Shown: positions 17,361 to 25,191 of the stretch, piece after piece
How positions within the stretch are numbered: position 1 is the stretch's first letter
How the letters are laid out: every line of letters begins with the position of its first letter
Assembly: GCA_047602475.1 (NCBI GenBank)
Contig: JASGHE010000002.1
Coordinates: forward strand, 2,294,001-2,358,000
DNA: 64,000 nucleotides
Direction of reading: 5' to 3'
From: JAEUIE01 sp047602475
GTDB lineage: Bacteria; Planctomycetota; Planctomycetia; Gemmatales; HRBIN36
The notes under the pieces: generated by a model
The model's database searches: none
What the model saw: the letters and a program-made list of their open reading frames with translations, nothing else
Told to the model about the DNA's origin: nothing
Program-made: the position numbers and the translations under genes

Positions 17361-17735
17361 ATGAATAACCCTGAATATACCGGCCCACTGCTTGTCCGCC
17401 ATGAAGGTCATACGCCTCGTGAACGAAGTACTTGTGGTTGGCGCGATCGGCTGATCAGCCGAGAGGATGCGACGCTATCTCCGGCGGCGTGGGCACATGC
17501 TGTTGATATTGATAGAGCCAGACTGCATTATCACAAGCGATCCACTGAGTTGTACTACGTTCTTGAGGGAAGCGGGGCGGTGATTCTGGATGGCGTGGAG
17601 CAGCCTGTCGCTAAGGGTTCGCTGGTTCACATTCCGCCGGGCGTGGTACATGGTGCTCGGGGGATGATGCGGGTGCTGGTTGTGGGCATACCGGATATTG
17701 GGGAGGATGATTATTTTGAACCAGTTCAGGGGTAG
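17361..17735 (+). CDS. Cupin-domain protein
   Basis: 124 residues, a single small beta-barrel. Cupin motif 1 is seen as LHYHKRSTELYYVLEGSG (His, His, Glu metal ligands, then Gly) and motif 2 as GSLVHIPPGVVHGARG (Pro-Gly and the last His). All expected metal ligands are present. Small cupins of this type act as sugar isomerases, dioxygenases or regulators; nothing in the context chooses between them. A shortened copy of its first 25 codons occurs at 14201. It is followed by a long inverted repeat. Confidence 0.85.
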   Translation: MNNPEYTGPLLVRHEGHTPRERSTCGWRDRLISREDATLSPAAWAHAVDIDRARLHYHKRSTELYYVLEGSGAVILDGVEQPVAKGSLVHIPPGVVHGARGMMRVLVVGIPDIGEDDYFEPVQG

Positions 17736-17766
17736 GGCGATACGATGAAGCGTGCCAATGCATAGC

Positions 17767-17965
17767 AGCCCCTGAAAGGGGCGACCGGGAAGTAGCTGGC
17801 TGCGTTAGCTGCCAGTTTGAAAATGAGCAATCGATAGAGCCCCGCAAGGGGCGATTGGGATAGAACCCACATTCCAATCGCCCCTTGCGGGAGCTCTCAT
17901 CCGTATTTCCATTCGACTGGCAGCTGCGCAGCCAGCTACTTCCCGGTCGCCCCTTATCAGGGGCT
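17767..17965. repeat. Nested inverted repeat with 50-bp outer and 24-bp inner arms
   Basis: Outer arms 17767-17816 and 17916-17965 match as inverted copies over 50 bases with about four differences and contain AGCCCCTGAAAGGGGCGACC. Inner arms 17837-17860 and 17873-17896 carry GAGCCCCGCAAGGGGCGATT. The whole 199-base unit can fold into one long cruciform. It separates the cupin gene from a secreted protein gene. The AGCCCC..GGGGCG core is shared with the array at 33453. Confidence 0.9.
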
Positions 17966-18104
17966 AACCTTCATAACGCTGTTCTTTATTGTGATCAAGA
18001 AACAGCAGCATTTCTCTGTCACAACCGCCGTGGCCATCGGTATGGGAAGCAACCAACGCCTTACTGAGTGTGGCAACACTCGGAGGGTAACCTTCTTTTA
18101 CAGG

Positions 18105-18503
18105 ATGACTGTCATGTCTCAACGATTTCTGGCACTGTGCTGTTGCTTCATTCTTCCCGCGTTCGCTTCGGCGGAACTGCCCCCCGGCACTTACGATCAA
18201 CTGCGGAGGGAGTCTGAGGAAGCATTGATGATTCAAATCACCAGCGTTCGGGTGGAACGGAACGGCGATTACAAGAATGTCACGCTCGAAGCCAGGGTGT
18301 TGCGAGTGGGGCGTTCCAAGTCGGGGCTGGCCAAGGATGATAACATCACGATCAAGTACGAAGTTTCCATGGTTCCGTTTCCCGGGCCTCGTCCTGTTCC
18401 CATTCTGAACAGGAACCAGACGTACCCGGCTTTCTTGAGGAGCAATGGCAGTTCGTATGAGCCGGCAGCGTATGGGATGAGTTTCAATTCGCGGCCGGAG
18501 TGA
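18105..18503 (+). CDS. Small secreted protein of unknown function
   Basis: 132 residues from 18105 (or 129 from the ATG at 18114). A signal peptide with a Cys-rich core (FLALCCCFILPAFASA) opens the protein. The mature part of about 110 residues is mainly beta-strand by composition (EALMIQITSVRVER, NVTLEARVLRVG, NITIKYEVSMV) and may be an OB-like or NTF-like small barrel; I do not recognise a family. The longer frame from 17991 would start inside the repeat region and hide the signal peptide. Confidence 0.65.
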   Translation: MTVMSQRFLALCCCFILPAFASAELPPGTYDQLRRESEEALMIQITSVRVERNGDYKNVTLEARVLRVGRSKSGLAKDDNITIKYEVSMVPFPGPRPVPILNRNQTYPAFLRSNGSSYEPAAYGMSFNSRPE

Positions 18504-18562
18504 TACCCCTCACCCCCGACCCCTCTCCCCCGGTCATTACACCCCGGAAGGGAGAGGGGGAA
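18504..18562. repeat. Dispersed C-rich hairpin repeat with interrupted loop
   Basis: ACCCCTCACCCCC, CCCCTCTCCCCC and GGGAGAGGGGG are present, but the loop holds about 15 extra bases (CGGTCATTACACCCCGGA). It lies between convergent genes. Confidence 0.7.
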
Positions 18563-18572
18563 ATACTACCTT

Positions 18573-19835
18573 CTACTTTGATAACTGCCAGACGTGGATG
18601 CCTTCTTCGAGGTCGGGGCTGGCGCCGACGGTGATGAGGTAGCGGCCATCCCTGGTGATGTGGGTCTGGTAGGGGAGGCCCTTCTGTTCGAAGATCACCT
18701 TGCCGGTCTGGGCGTCCATGACTTTGGCGTCGCGCCAATAGTAATAGGTGGTGGGCTTCTTGCCGACAGCGGCCTGTTGCACCTTTTCATTGACGACGTG
18801 CTGGGTGTAGTGAGCAATCCAAGTAGGGCCGGCGTCCCAGAAGATGTCGGGCAGTCCCAGACTATGGCCGCCGAACCCGCCGACGAGGGATTCCTTCTTC
18901 AGCGTGCTGAGCGGATCGTCGGCTGACATATCAAACGAAGAGCAGACGCGACGGTAGGCTTGCACGGGATGGGGTGATGGGGCGGCGTTAACCGCTTTGG
19001 ACTTATCGTCTTCTTCCATCGATTCCAGGTACGCCAGGTTGCCCTTCCAGGAATGGAGCATTTGCCACGTCGTAGCAGGGGGGAGGGTGAATTCTTTCTG
19101 GACCTTGCCTTCGGGCCACGAGTAGATGGCGACGTTGACGTTTGATCCTTTATTGGTTGCGCCTTTATTCAGGCAAAGGGCCATTCGCTTTCCATCGGCC
19201 GAGAAGGCAGCGCACTGGGGAGCCCCTTTTGACTCGGTGCAGTCGATCGTGAAGGCAACTGCTCCGTTAGTGCAGGAATAGATGTTGAGTTGCTCGCCGA
19301 AACCTTTGGTGAAGGCCCAGAAGTATTTGCCATCGGGGGAGAAGCAGGTCGCGCTGCTTTCAGAGAATGCGCCGGGGCTTAGGGTGACGACGTTGGGGAT
19401 TGCCTCGCCACGCTTCTTGCCGGTCTTGAGATCGTAGAGTTGCAGCGTGTTGAAACCATAGACATTCTGGCGGGTGGAGGAGTAGGGCTTGGGGAGCGTG
19501 ACGAGCAGGGTTTCGCCATCGGGGGTGGCATCGAACCGGGCTTCCTGCCAGGCCTTGCTGTTGGCGGCGAGTTCGTCAGAGTCGATGCCTTCGATCAGGT
19601 AGTTCTGGAGTTCTTTCCCATTCGATAGGTCGATGCGACCGATGCTGAGGCCGAGGATATTGTTTCTCTCGACCTTGTAGTTGAGCGTGAAGAGTTCTTT
19701 GCCATCGGGTGTGGTGGTAAGCAGCCTACAGGGGCCGGTCGTGGGGGTGGACCAGAGAGGTTTGTTTGCCGGTGGTTGGCCCACGAGCAGTGCGGTGCTG
19801 AAGAGGAGGCATGCTAATGTCAACGATTGACGCAT
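18573..19835 (-). CDS. Secreted beta-propeller-like (WD40/TolB type) protein
   Basis: 420 residues. The N-terminus is a signal peptide (MRQSLTLACLLFSTALLVG). The rest contains repeated strands with the TolB/WD40-like phrase: TTTPDGKELFTL, DATPDGETLLVTL, CFSPDGKYFWAF, AFSADGKRMALCL, and near the end THITRDGRYLITVG. At least five blades are visible. Such exported propellers are numerous in planctomycetes and usually serve in binding. The ATG has GGAAGGTG upstream. Confidence 0.8.
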   Translation of the reverse strand: MRQSLTLACLLFSTALLVGQPPANKPLWSTPTTGPCRLLTTTPDGKELFTLNYKVERNNILGLSIGRIDLSNGKELQNYLIEGIDSDELAANSKAWQEARFDATPDGETLLVTLPKPYSSTRQNVYGFNTLQLYDLKTGKKRGEAIPNVVTLSPGAFSESSATCFSPDGKYFWAFTKGFGEQLNIYSCTNGAVAFTIDCTESKGAPQCAAFSADGKRMALCLNKGATNKGSNVNVAIYSWPEGKVQKEFTLPPATTWQMLHSWKGNLAYLESMEEDDKSKAVNAAPSPHPVQAYRRVCSSFDMSADDPLSTLKKESLVGGFGGHSLGLPDIFWDAGPTWIAHYTQHVVNEKVQQAAVGKKPTTYYYWRDAKVMDAQTGKVIFEQKGLPYQTHITRDGRYLITVGASPDLEEGIHVWQLSK

Positions 19836-19977
19836 GGTACACCTTCCTTGGTGAGAGTAACGGTTGGTAATGTTCGTGGAGTATAGACGAAAGCGGCGTG
19901 GTGGGGACAGGTCAAGTTGATGTTGGTGGGGAGTTTAATCAGCAGGCCACTTCTACAGTGTTGATAACACTGACTTG

Positions 19978-20517
19978 TCACTTCTTCTCCAGGCCGGGCA
20001 GTGGTATTTCCACTCCATTCGGAAGGGCGACGTAGCCGGATTGACTCAGCCCCGCTCCGAAGGCGAGGCCTTTTGCATTGAAAGAGACGGTGAGTTGGGC
20101 CGTCTTGCCCCAGGCGAGAAGCAGTGTAGCACCCACCCTTGCACTGCTCGATGACTTGCCGAGGATTTCAACGGCTTCCATCTCGGTCATTCCCACTCGA
20201 AGACGTTTGAAGTGATCTGCCGTGACCCGGTCGACTGGAAGGTGGGGCGAAAAGCAGCCGGTGATTCCGGAGAGTTTGTCATCCTTGAAGGTGGCGACGA
20301 TGTGCGTGTCGTAGTTCCAGGTCCACTGGGCCAGGGCTCCGTCCGGGCCGGGCATCTTCATCTCGGCGGGCGTCCCGATCAGTTTGAGTACATCGTCCTG
20401 GGTATGTTTGAAGGTGCCGGCTTTCAGCGTTTCACGGAGTTCGTCGGCGGTGGGGTGTTTGGATTTGGGTGACGGGTCTTGCGTGAACAGTGTGAGGAGT
20501 ACGAGGAAGAGGGGCAT
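19978..20517 (-). CDS. Exported protein with two BamE/SmpA-like repeats
   Basis: 179 residues with a short signal peptide (MPLFLVLLTLF). Two similar units follow: DDVLKLIGTPAEM with WTWNYD and IVATFKDDKLSGI, then RLRVGMTEMEAVEILGK with a strand pair. The helix - LG.P/GK - strands pattern is that of SmpA/OmlA (BamE-like) domains, which bind envelope proteins. The match is by pattern. The ATG has GGAG seven bases upstream. Confidence 0.65.
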   Translation of the reverse strand: MPLFLVLLTLFTQDPSPKSKHPTADELRETLKAGTFKHTQDDVLKLIGTPAEMKMPGPDGALAQWTWNYDTHIVATFKDDKLSGITGCFSPHLPVDRVTADHFKRLRVGMTEMEAVEILGKSSSSARVGATLLLAWGKTAQLTVSFNAKGLAFGAGLSQSGYVALPNGVEIPLPGLEKK

Positions 20518-20552
20518 GGTGTTCTCCGCTGGTTAGTTGTGGCGAGGACACC

Positions 20553-20613
20553 ATGATGGGCTTCGCCTTGATCTAGAAACCCCTCACCCCCGGCCCCTCT
20601 CCCTTAGGGGGAG
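20553..20613. repeat. Dispersed C-rich hairpin repeat
   Basis: GATGGGCTTCGCCTTGAT lead, then AAACCCCTCACCCCCGG, CCCCTCTCCC and the right arm AGGGGGAGAA. It lies behind the stop of the cytochrome-like gene and upstream of the BamE-like gene. Confidence 0.75.
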
Positions 20614-20638
20614 AAGCTTTCCTTGATGCATTTCGGTC

Positions 20639-21207
20639 TTACTCAGCGTCGCGGGTGATCCGGAATTGTTTAGTGGTGTTGGGCACCGCTAGTGGTGTTA
20701 TCGTTTGATTATGCATTCCGCCGAGATTGGCGACGAAGTTTTGAAAGTCGTGCAGGTTCTGAATGCCGAAGGCAAGTTGCAGGGAGAAGTCGAGCGATTT
20801 GTTGCCAGCATCGAAGGGTTCGTTGGGGGCGAGGTTGCGGAACCAGCGAAGCTTCTGCGTCTCATTGAGATTATTGGGAGGAAGTAGCGGCGAGCTCACC
20901 GGCATTTGCGAGGTGCCGTGGCAACTCAGGCACGAGGATAGCGAATTATCGACAGGTCCATTGCCACGACCGGCCCAGCCCGTGGTCTTTGGGGGAGTTA
21001 CGCCGGAGGGGGGATTGCCTCGATACTTCATGATGGGCGAATCAGGGTTCACCCACGATTCTACAGGCTTGGTGCCCGCCATGAAATCGCTCAGCTTGAG
21101 CGCGGGATCGTCACCCCACATGAGCGTAACCGGTGTCAGTTTCTTCCACGGGTTAGGGTCAGTGGCAGCGCTGTCGTACTGGAAGGTGCCGAAAATCCAT
21201 CCCCCCC
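20639..21207 (-). CDS. C-terminal, haem-binding piece of a frameshifted cytochrome c-like protein
   Basis: The frame takes over at a run of seven C at about 21201-21207 and reads GGWIFGTFQYDSAA onward. It contains a single c-type haem motif CLSCH in NSLSSCLSCHGTSQMP (near 20925), with Met residues further on that could be axial ligands. The last third is a helical tail (LQLAFGIQNLHDFQNFV). Together with the upstream piece the gene would code for about 415 residues, exported and carrying one covalently bound haem. The role (electron transfer or oxygenase-like) is not known. Confidence 0.75.
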
Positions 21208-21890
21208 TTGGAAGAACGACTGTCCTTAACTGCCACATCGATTTGCAGCAGCCTGACTTTATTGTTCTTGATGGCATTGACGTCCTGGCTGCGATCAAGG
21301 TCAGCGAACCATTCGGGTAAGCCGGCCAAGAAGGGAACTGCAGTGTCGGTGGCGGTGGTAAAGAGCAGTTTGAAAGTGACCGTGCCTTCAGGGAAGCTGA
21401 CGTTATCGATACTGGGCTGCGTGGGGTTTTGCCAAACCTGCCCGATACTGAAGGCGCCACGGGCATTGTAAAACCCGACAGCGAAGTTGCGTGCCGACTG
21501 GTTTTGAGTGGCTGCCAGCTCAAAGGGGCGGGAAACCCGTTCACGAGTTAGACCGCGCACAAACTCGCGCCCGTTCTGTCCCCAATGCAGCCAGGGAGCA
21601 TGGTACCATGGGCGGACGGTGTTCTGCTGAACGACAAAGTCTTTTTCGAGATTGCCCTCGTAACAATAGCTCAAGACTGCTGCGAGGTAGTCTGCCGGGT
21701 TGGTCTTAAAATCAATGGCTGCCCAAGGTAGCGTCTCGGCTGCCGGCAACATGGGCGGATAAGCCTGGCTGAGTAGAAACTTGCTGCCTGTCCAACCAGC
21801 GGGAGGCTGGTAGCCGTAGTCGGGAAACGTCCCAGCGTAGCCGAGGATCGTTACTGCAATCAGCCCGCAGATCGAAAGTATGAATCGCAT
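21159..21890 (-). CDS. N-terminal piece of a frameshifted, exported cytochrome c-like protein
   Basis: Begins at the ATG at 21890 with an excellent GGAAGGAG and a signal peptide (MRFILSICGLIAVTILGYAG). The mature part holds YHAPWLHWG and GREFVRGLTRER, then beta-rich segments. The frame reads well up to GVAVKDSRSSKGG near 21205 and then ends in frame-shifted residues at 21159; the next frame continues with WIFGTFQYD. A single-base change in the C7 run restores the gene from 21890 to 20639. Confidence 0.75.
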   Translation of the reverse strand: MRFILSICGLIAVTILGYAGTFPDYGYQPPAGWTGSKFLLSQAYPPMLPAAETLPWAAIDFKTNPADYLAAVLSYCYEGNLEKDFVVQQNTVRPWYHAPWLHWGQNGREFVRGLTRERVSRPFELAATQNQSARNFAVGFYNARGAFSIGQVWQNPTQPSIDNVSFPEGTVTFKLLFTTATDTAVPFLAGLPEWFADLDRSQDVNAIKNNKVRLLQIDVAVKDSRSSKGGMDFRHLPVRQRCH

Positions 21891-22070
21891 GGGTCACTCC
21901 TTCCCAAGAAACTATTCATGCACCACAGTTAATAGCGTAATTTTCATGCCGGACGTTTGCCCATTCCACAGAAATGTGGATTTTTGCGGTCACATCGTTG
22001 TGGCAAGTCGTGAGGCTTTCTTGATCGACAGCCGTGTTATTTCGCAGGATTACCGCTCGTCCTGGCTGCG

Positions 22071-22616
22071 TCATTTGGCGACAACCGCCAGGACCTTCTT
22101 CTTCACGGTGCTGAAGTCGCTTTTGGGATCGAGCGTGCCGAAGTTGCCGTGTCTGCCATTGACCATCTCGCCGATGGCGGCGGTGAACACTTCGCCATCG
22201 AGACAGCCCAGTTCAAAATCAATGACTCGAACGAGCTTCGGGTTGGCCCCGATCGTCCAGACGCGGAAGCTGTAGGGGCGAACGATGCCATCTTTCTTCT
22301 CGGCCCGCTCTTTGGGGCCCATGTTATAGTGAACGTCGATCTTGTGCTTGTCCGTTTTGATGGAGCCGAGCAGCATCCAGGCCAGATCGTTCTTCGCCGC
22401 CTTGAACTTGGCCAGGGCGATGGCTGCATGATCGATCGCTTCCTGTTCCTTGCCCTGAGCGAAGAGGGCCTGGGACTTTCGGTAATGCAGCATCGGATCG
22501 TTGGGAGTGGTCTTGAGGGCAGCTTCGATTTTGTCGAGGTCTTTTGGCGGGTCGTCAGGTGCTGAGACTAGAATCAACAAGAAACAAACTATCGATGTCA
22601 TGATGGTTTCTCGCAT
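22071..22616 (-). CDS. Exported TPR-like protein
   Basis: 181 residues. A signal peptide-like start (TSIVCFLLILVSA) is followed by a TPR-type pair of helices (DKIEAALKTTPNDPMLHYRKSQALFAQGKEQ given here as consecutive short motifs: IEAALKTTPND, MLHYRKSQALF). The second half, about 100 residues with VWTIGANPKLVRVIDFEL and VNGRHGNFGTLD, has no family I recognise. The start may be 22616 or the ATG five codons later. Function unknown. Confidence 0.7.
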   Translation of the reverse strand: MRETIMTSIVCFLLILVSAPDDPPKDLDKIEAALKTTPNDPMLHYRKSQALFAQGKEQEAIDHAAIALAKFKAAKNDLAWMLLGSIKTDKHKIDVHYNMGPKERAEKKDGIVRPYSFRVWTIGANPKLVRVIDFELGCLDGEVFTAAIGEMVNGRHGNFGTLDPKSDFSTVKKKVLAVVAK

Positions 22617-22800
22617 GCGAAGTTATTTTGGATGGTGCCTGACGGGTTGACTCTAACACGGCCAAACAGGGCTTCCAAGAGAATACCGGCGAGCCAATGC
22701 ATTGACGCTGCGAGGGAGAGCCAGATTGCACTCAATCGCTACTTGACTGTTGAATTGTTGTCGGCCATCATCTTGTTGAACGAGAAGAATGGAGAAGAGC

Positions 22801-23187
22801 ATGCCTCGCAAGACGTGGATGATTGGCCTGGGCGTTTCGCTGGCGGTGCTGGTGGTATCGCTGGTGATCTTTTTTGTGATGAAGCCGGGTGGTTCAGTGC
22901 AGCCGACGGAGCAGGCTTCTTCCAAGGAGGGGCCGCTGAAGAATCCGTTTCCGCCGTTGCCGTCGAAGGATGATCTGCCTGTGCCGCCGAAGCTGGGGGG
23001 CAAGGAGGAAGGCGGTTCAATGAATGTGACAGCTCTGGCAGCGGTCATCATTTCGGGAGTCGCTGCTTTGGCCACCGCCATCGGGACGATGACTTCGACG
23101 ATGCTAGCGTTGTGGAAGGATCAACGGGAGCGAGAAGTGCATGGGTTGGAGGTAACGAAGCGGCAGAATGAGCTGGAGGGGAAGTAG
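22801..23187 (+). CDS. Small membrane protein with two membrane helices
   Basis: 128 residues from the ATG at 22801, which has GGAGAAG six bases upstream. Membrane helices lie at about residues 6-27 (MIGLGVSLAVLVVSLVIFFVM) and 77-97 (LAAVIISGVAALATAIGTM). Between them is a Pro/Lys/Ser-rich loop; the C-terminus is a charged helix (LWKDQREREVHGLEVTKR) likely to form a coiled coil. Unrecognised. Confidence 0.6.
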   Translation: MPRKTWMIGLGVSLAVLVVSLVIFFVMKPGGSVQPTEQASSKEGPLKNPFPPLPSKDDLPVPPKLGGKEEGGSMNVTALAAVIISGVAALATAIGTMTSTMLALWKDQREREVHGLEVTKRQNELEGK

Positions 23188-23193
23188 CGGAGG

Positions 23194-23258
23194 GGCTTCG
23201 CCATGATCGAGGAACCCCTCACCCCCGGCCCCTCTCCCCAGGAGGGAGAGGGGAGATA
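23194..23258. repeat. Dispersed C-rich hairpin repeat
   Basis: GGGGCTTCGCCATGATCGAGGAACC lead read as short motifs GGGCTTCGCC and GAGGAACCCC, then CTCACCCCCGG, CCCCTCTCCCC, AGGA, and GGGAGAGGGGAGA. The most complete copy in the window, best suited as a query. Confidence 0.8.
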
Positions 23259-23355
23259 GAGTGTCACCCTTATGACAATCGGCGTATGGTTATTTGCTTG
23301 TGTACCATGTGCCAGACTGATACAACGGATGCAACAACAGAATGAGGATAGCACC

Positions 23356-23604
23356 ATGGCAAAGAAAGCTGCGAAGGCGATTAAGGGCGAGCGCACCTTT
23401 GAGGGAAGCTCGAAATCGGGCAAGTTGCAGAAGGCCCTCAATGCCGCTCTGAAAGAGTTGAACAAGGCTCTGGGCGAAGGCAAGGTAGCAGACGCTTCAG
23501 CAACATGGAAGCTGGCTACGGTTTCAGGAAACGTCGGCGGTATTGCCGGGCTGAACCGGTTGACGGTGACGATCAAGGCGACGAGGCAGCCGGCGTGGAA
23601 GTAA
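23356..23604 (+). CDS. Small basic protein of unknown function
   Basis: 82 residues from the ATG at 23356, preceded by GAGG; the longer frame from 23272 starts in repeat sequence. Lys/Ala-rich N-terminus (AKKAAKAIKG), then an amphipathic helix (LQKALNAALKELNKALGEG) and a strand pair ending in LNRLTVTIKATRQP. No signal peptide. Not recognised. Confidence 0.55.
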   Translation: MAKKAAKAIKGERTFEGSSKSGKLQKALNAALKELNKALGEGKVADASATWKLATVSGNVGGIAGLNRLTVTIKATRQPAWK

Positions 23605-23788
23605 TAAGTGCGGTGGGGTAGCACCTTTTGTCGCAATAATTGTAGGGATCGTTTGGATAGGCGATAGATGTTGTTAGGGGAGAGTTTAGCACTTAACTTA
23701 CCTTACAGGACTGAGAAAGGGGATATTTTTGGCATTGCAAATTGCTGAATTATGTTTACACTCACCAAAACCTCTTTGGAGTTTCACC

Positions 23789-24222
23789 ATGCGTTATCTG
23801 ATTGTTTGTATGGCGGTTGTGTCTATGGCTAACGGAAGATCATTTGCACAATCTACCCCCCCCCCCCTGGAAACCCACCAGGCAGTGTGACTACAGTTGA
23901 AGTAGCATCTGTCGATTTAGTCAATCCGGGACAATATGAAGTCAAGGCGAGATACTACCTGACAGCCAATACTTTTACTTCAGTAGGTTGGAAGGCAAAA
24001 ATAACAAGCTTAGATAACCCGCCCAATCGACTTCCTACACCAACTGCTCTTAACCAAGTAACATTTAATCCGCCAGGTCAACCGGACCCATGGTTAGTGA
24101 GTGGCATTCAGAGATTGAGTAAAGGAAAATGGAAAATTGAGGTTATTATGACATGGACACCAAATGGCGGTGGTGTCATGACTCTCCTTAGCACTAATTC
24201 AATAACCGTAGACGTACCTTAA
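23789..24222 (+). CDS. Exported small beta-rich protein interrupted at a poly-C tract
   Basis: An ATG at 23789 with TTGGAG upstream opens a signal peptide (MRYLIVCMAVVSMANG, then SFAQS). A run of twelve C at 23856-23867 follows. With twelve C the frame ends at a TGA at 23888-23890; with thirteen it would read Thr, Pro repeats, GNPPGSVTTVEVASVD and continue to 24222 through the open frame seen from 23887. The mature domain of about 110 residues is beta-rich. The tract is either a length error or a real slippage site. The next gene starts 24 bases after the stop. Confidence 0.6.
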
Positions 24223-24245
24223 GTACTTTCATAGGGGACATAGCC

Positions 24246-24860
24246 ATGCGACGTGGAATCACTCTTGTTGAAACGCTTGTAGTCATCGCAATCATAGCAT
24301 TGGTTATGTCCCTTATTGTTCCTGCAATCATGATGGCAAGAGAAAGTGCCAATGTGATCGCGGATAAGAATAAGCTGAGAAACGTAATATTTTCTACCCA
24401 ATTAGTTGCTAATGATCGGAATGGAATACTTCCTAAGCTGAAAAGTGTATTTCCGGAGTTGCTAAGCAATTTGGAAGCTGGTGATGAGAATACAGACCGC
24501 TTCTCAACAATTGACATCCTTATCAGTACCAATGACCCCAATCAATTGAAGGCCTCATTTTCAAGTATTGCAGCAAACGCACAAGTATTCGCTGGAACCA
24601 AAAGGCTTCCTGCCAGCATCCACGATGGGGTCTCATACACCATAGGTTTTATTGAGAGATATTCTTATTTTGAGTCAAATGGCATGGGTCGCCACAACTA
24701 TTGTTGGGGACGAGAGCTCCCAGGATTGATCTATAACTCTGATCTGACACCTGACCTATTTCAACATCGTCCTACGTTTGCAGATAATGGACCAGATGTC
24801 TGGAACAATGACTCGAAAGAATTTCGGAATAAAAACTCTCGGTTCGCCTATTTACATTGA
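24246..24860 (+). CDS. DUF1559 prepilin-like protein, N-terminal piece of a frameshifted gene
   Basis: Prepilin signal at the start: basic leader MRRG, then ITLVETLVVIAIIALVM with Glu at the expected position. The body contains FAGTKRLPASIHDGVSYTIGF, the equivalent of the central DUF1559 region. The frame ends at 24860 after FRNKNSRFAYLH, while another frame continues from an AAAAA run near 24833. This copy is smaller and more AT-rich than the DUF1559 gene at 409. It is preceded by a secreted protein with which it may form an operon. Confidence 0.8.
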   Translation: MRRGITLVETLVVIAIIALVMSLIVPAIMMARESANVIADKNKLRNVIFSTQLVANDRNGILPKLKSVFPELLSNLEAGDENTDRFSTIDILISTNDPNQLKASFSSIAANAQVFAGTKRLPASIHDGVSYTIGFIERYSYFESNGMGRHNYCWGRELPGLIYNSDLTPDLFQHRPTFADNGPDVWNNDSKEFRNKNSRFAYLH

Positions 24861-25095
24861 TGCATATCCAAAGAAAAGTGTTAACGGAATGACTGCCTCG
24901 TCAATTCCTGGACTAACTTTTCAAATTCGACCATCGAAGGTGAATTACGATCCTAGAATCCCACAATCAGCTCATGCAAGTATCATAGTTTCAATGCTGG
25001 ATGGCAGTGTACGTCAGTTGTCAAGAAATATGAGTGAAGCAACCTTTTGGGCCTTAGTAACACCAAATGGTGGCGAAGTTACTATTGATGAATAG
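24833..25095 (+). CDS. C-terminal piece of the frameshifted DUF1559 gene
   Basis: Continues the DUF1559 protein as TLGSPIYIDAYPKK and includes the C-terminal box PQSAHASIIVSMLDGSVRQL, matching the family's usual H-x(n)-DG-V end, followed by FWALVTPNGGEV. The frame has its own in-frame ATG at 24778, but the protein logic favours a join at the A5 run near 24833. The total would be about 280 residues. Confidence 0.7.
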
Positions 25096-25191
25096 CGTGA
25101 ATGCTCGTGATAAACTTCTATTGGCCATTTGAATGCAAAAGGCTGGCTTCTATATATAAGCTCTTCCACGTTAGTAATATGGCATATAGGC

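Noticed and set aside
17758..17970. CRISPR array
   Set aside because: The repeats are inverted, not direct, and there are no regular spacers or cas genes.
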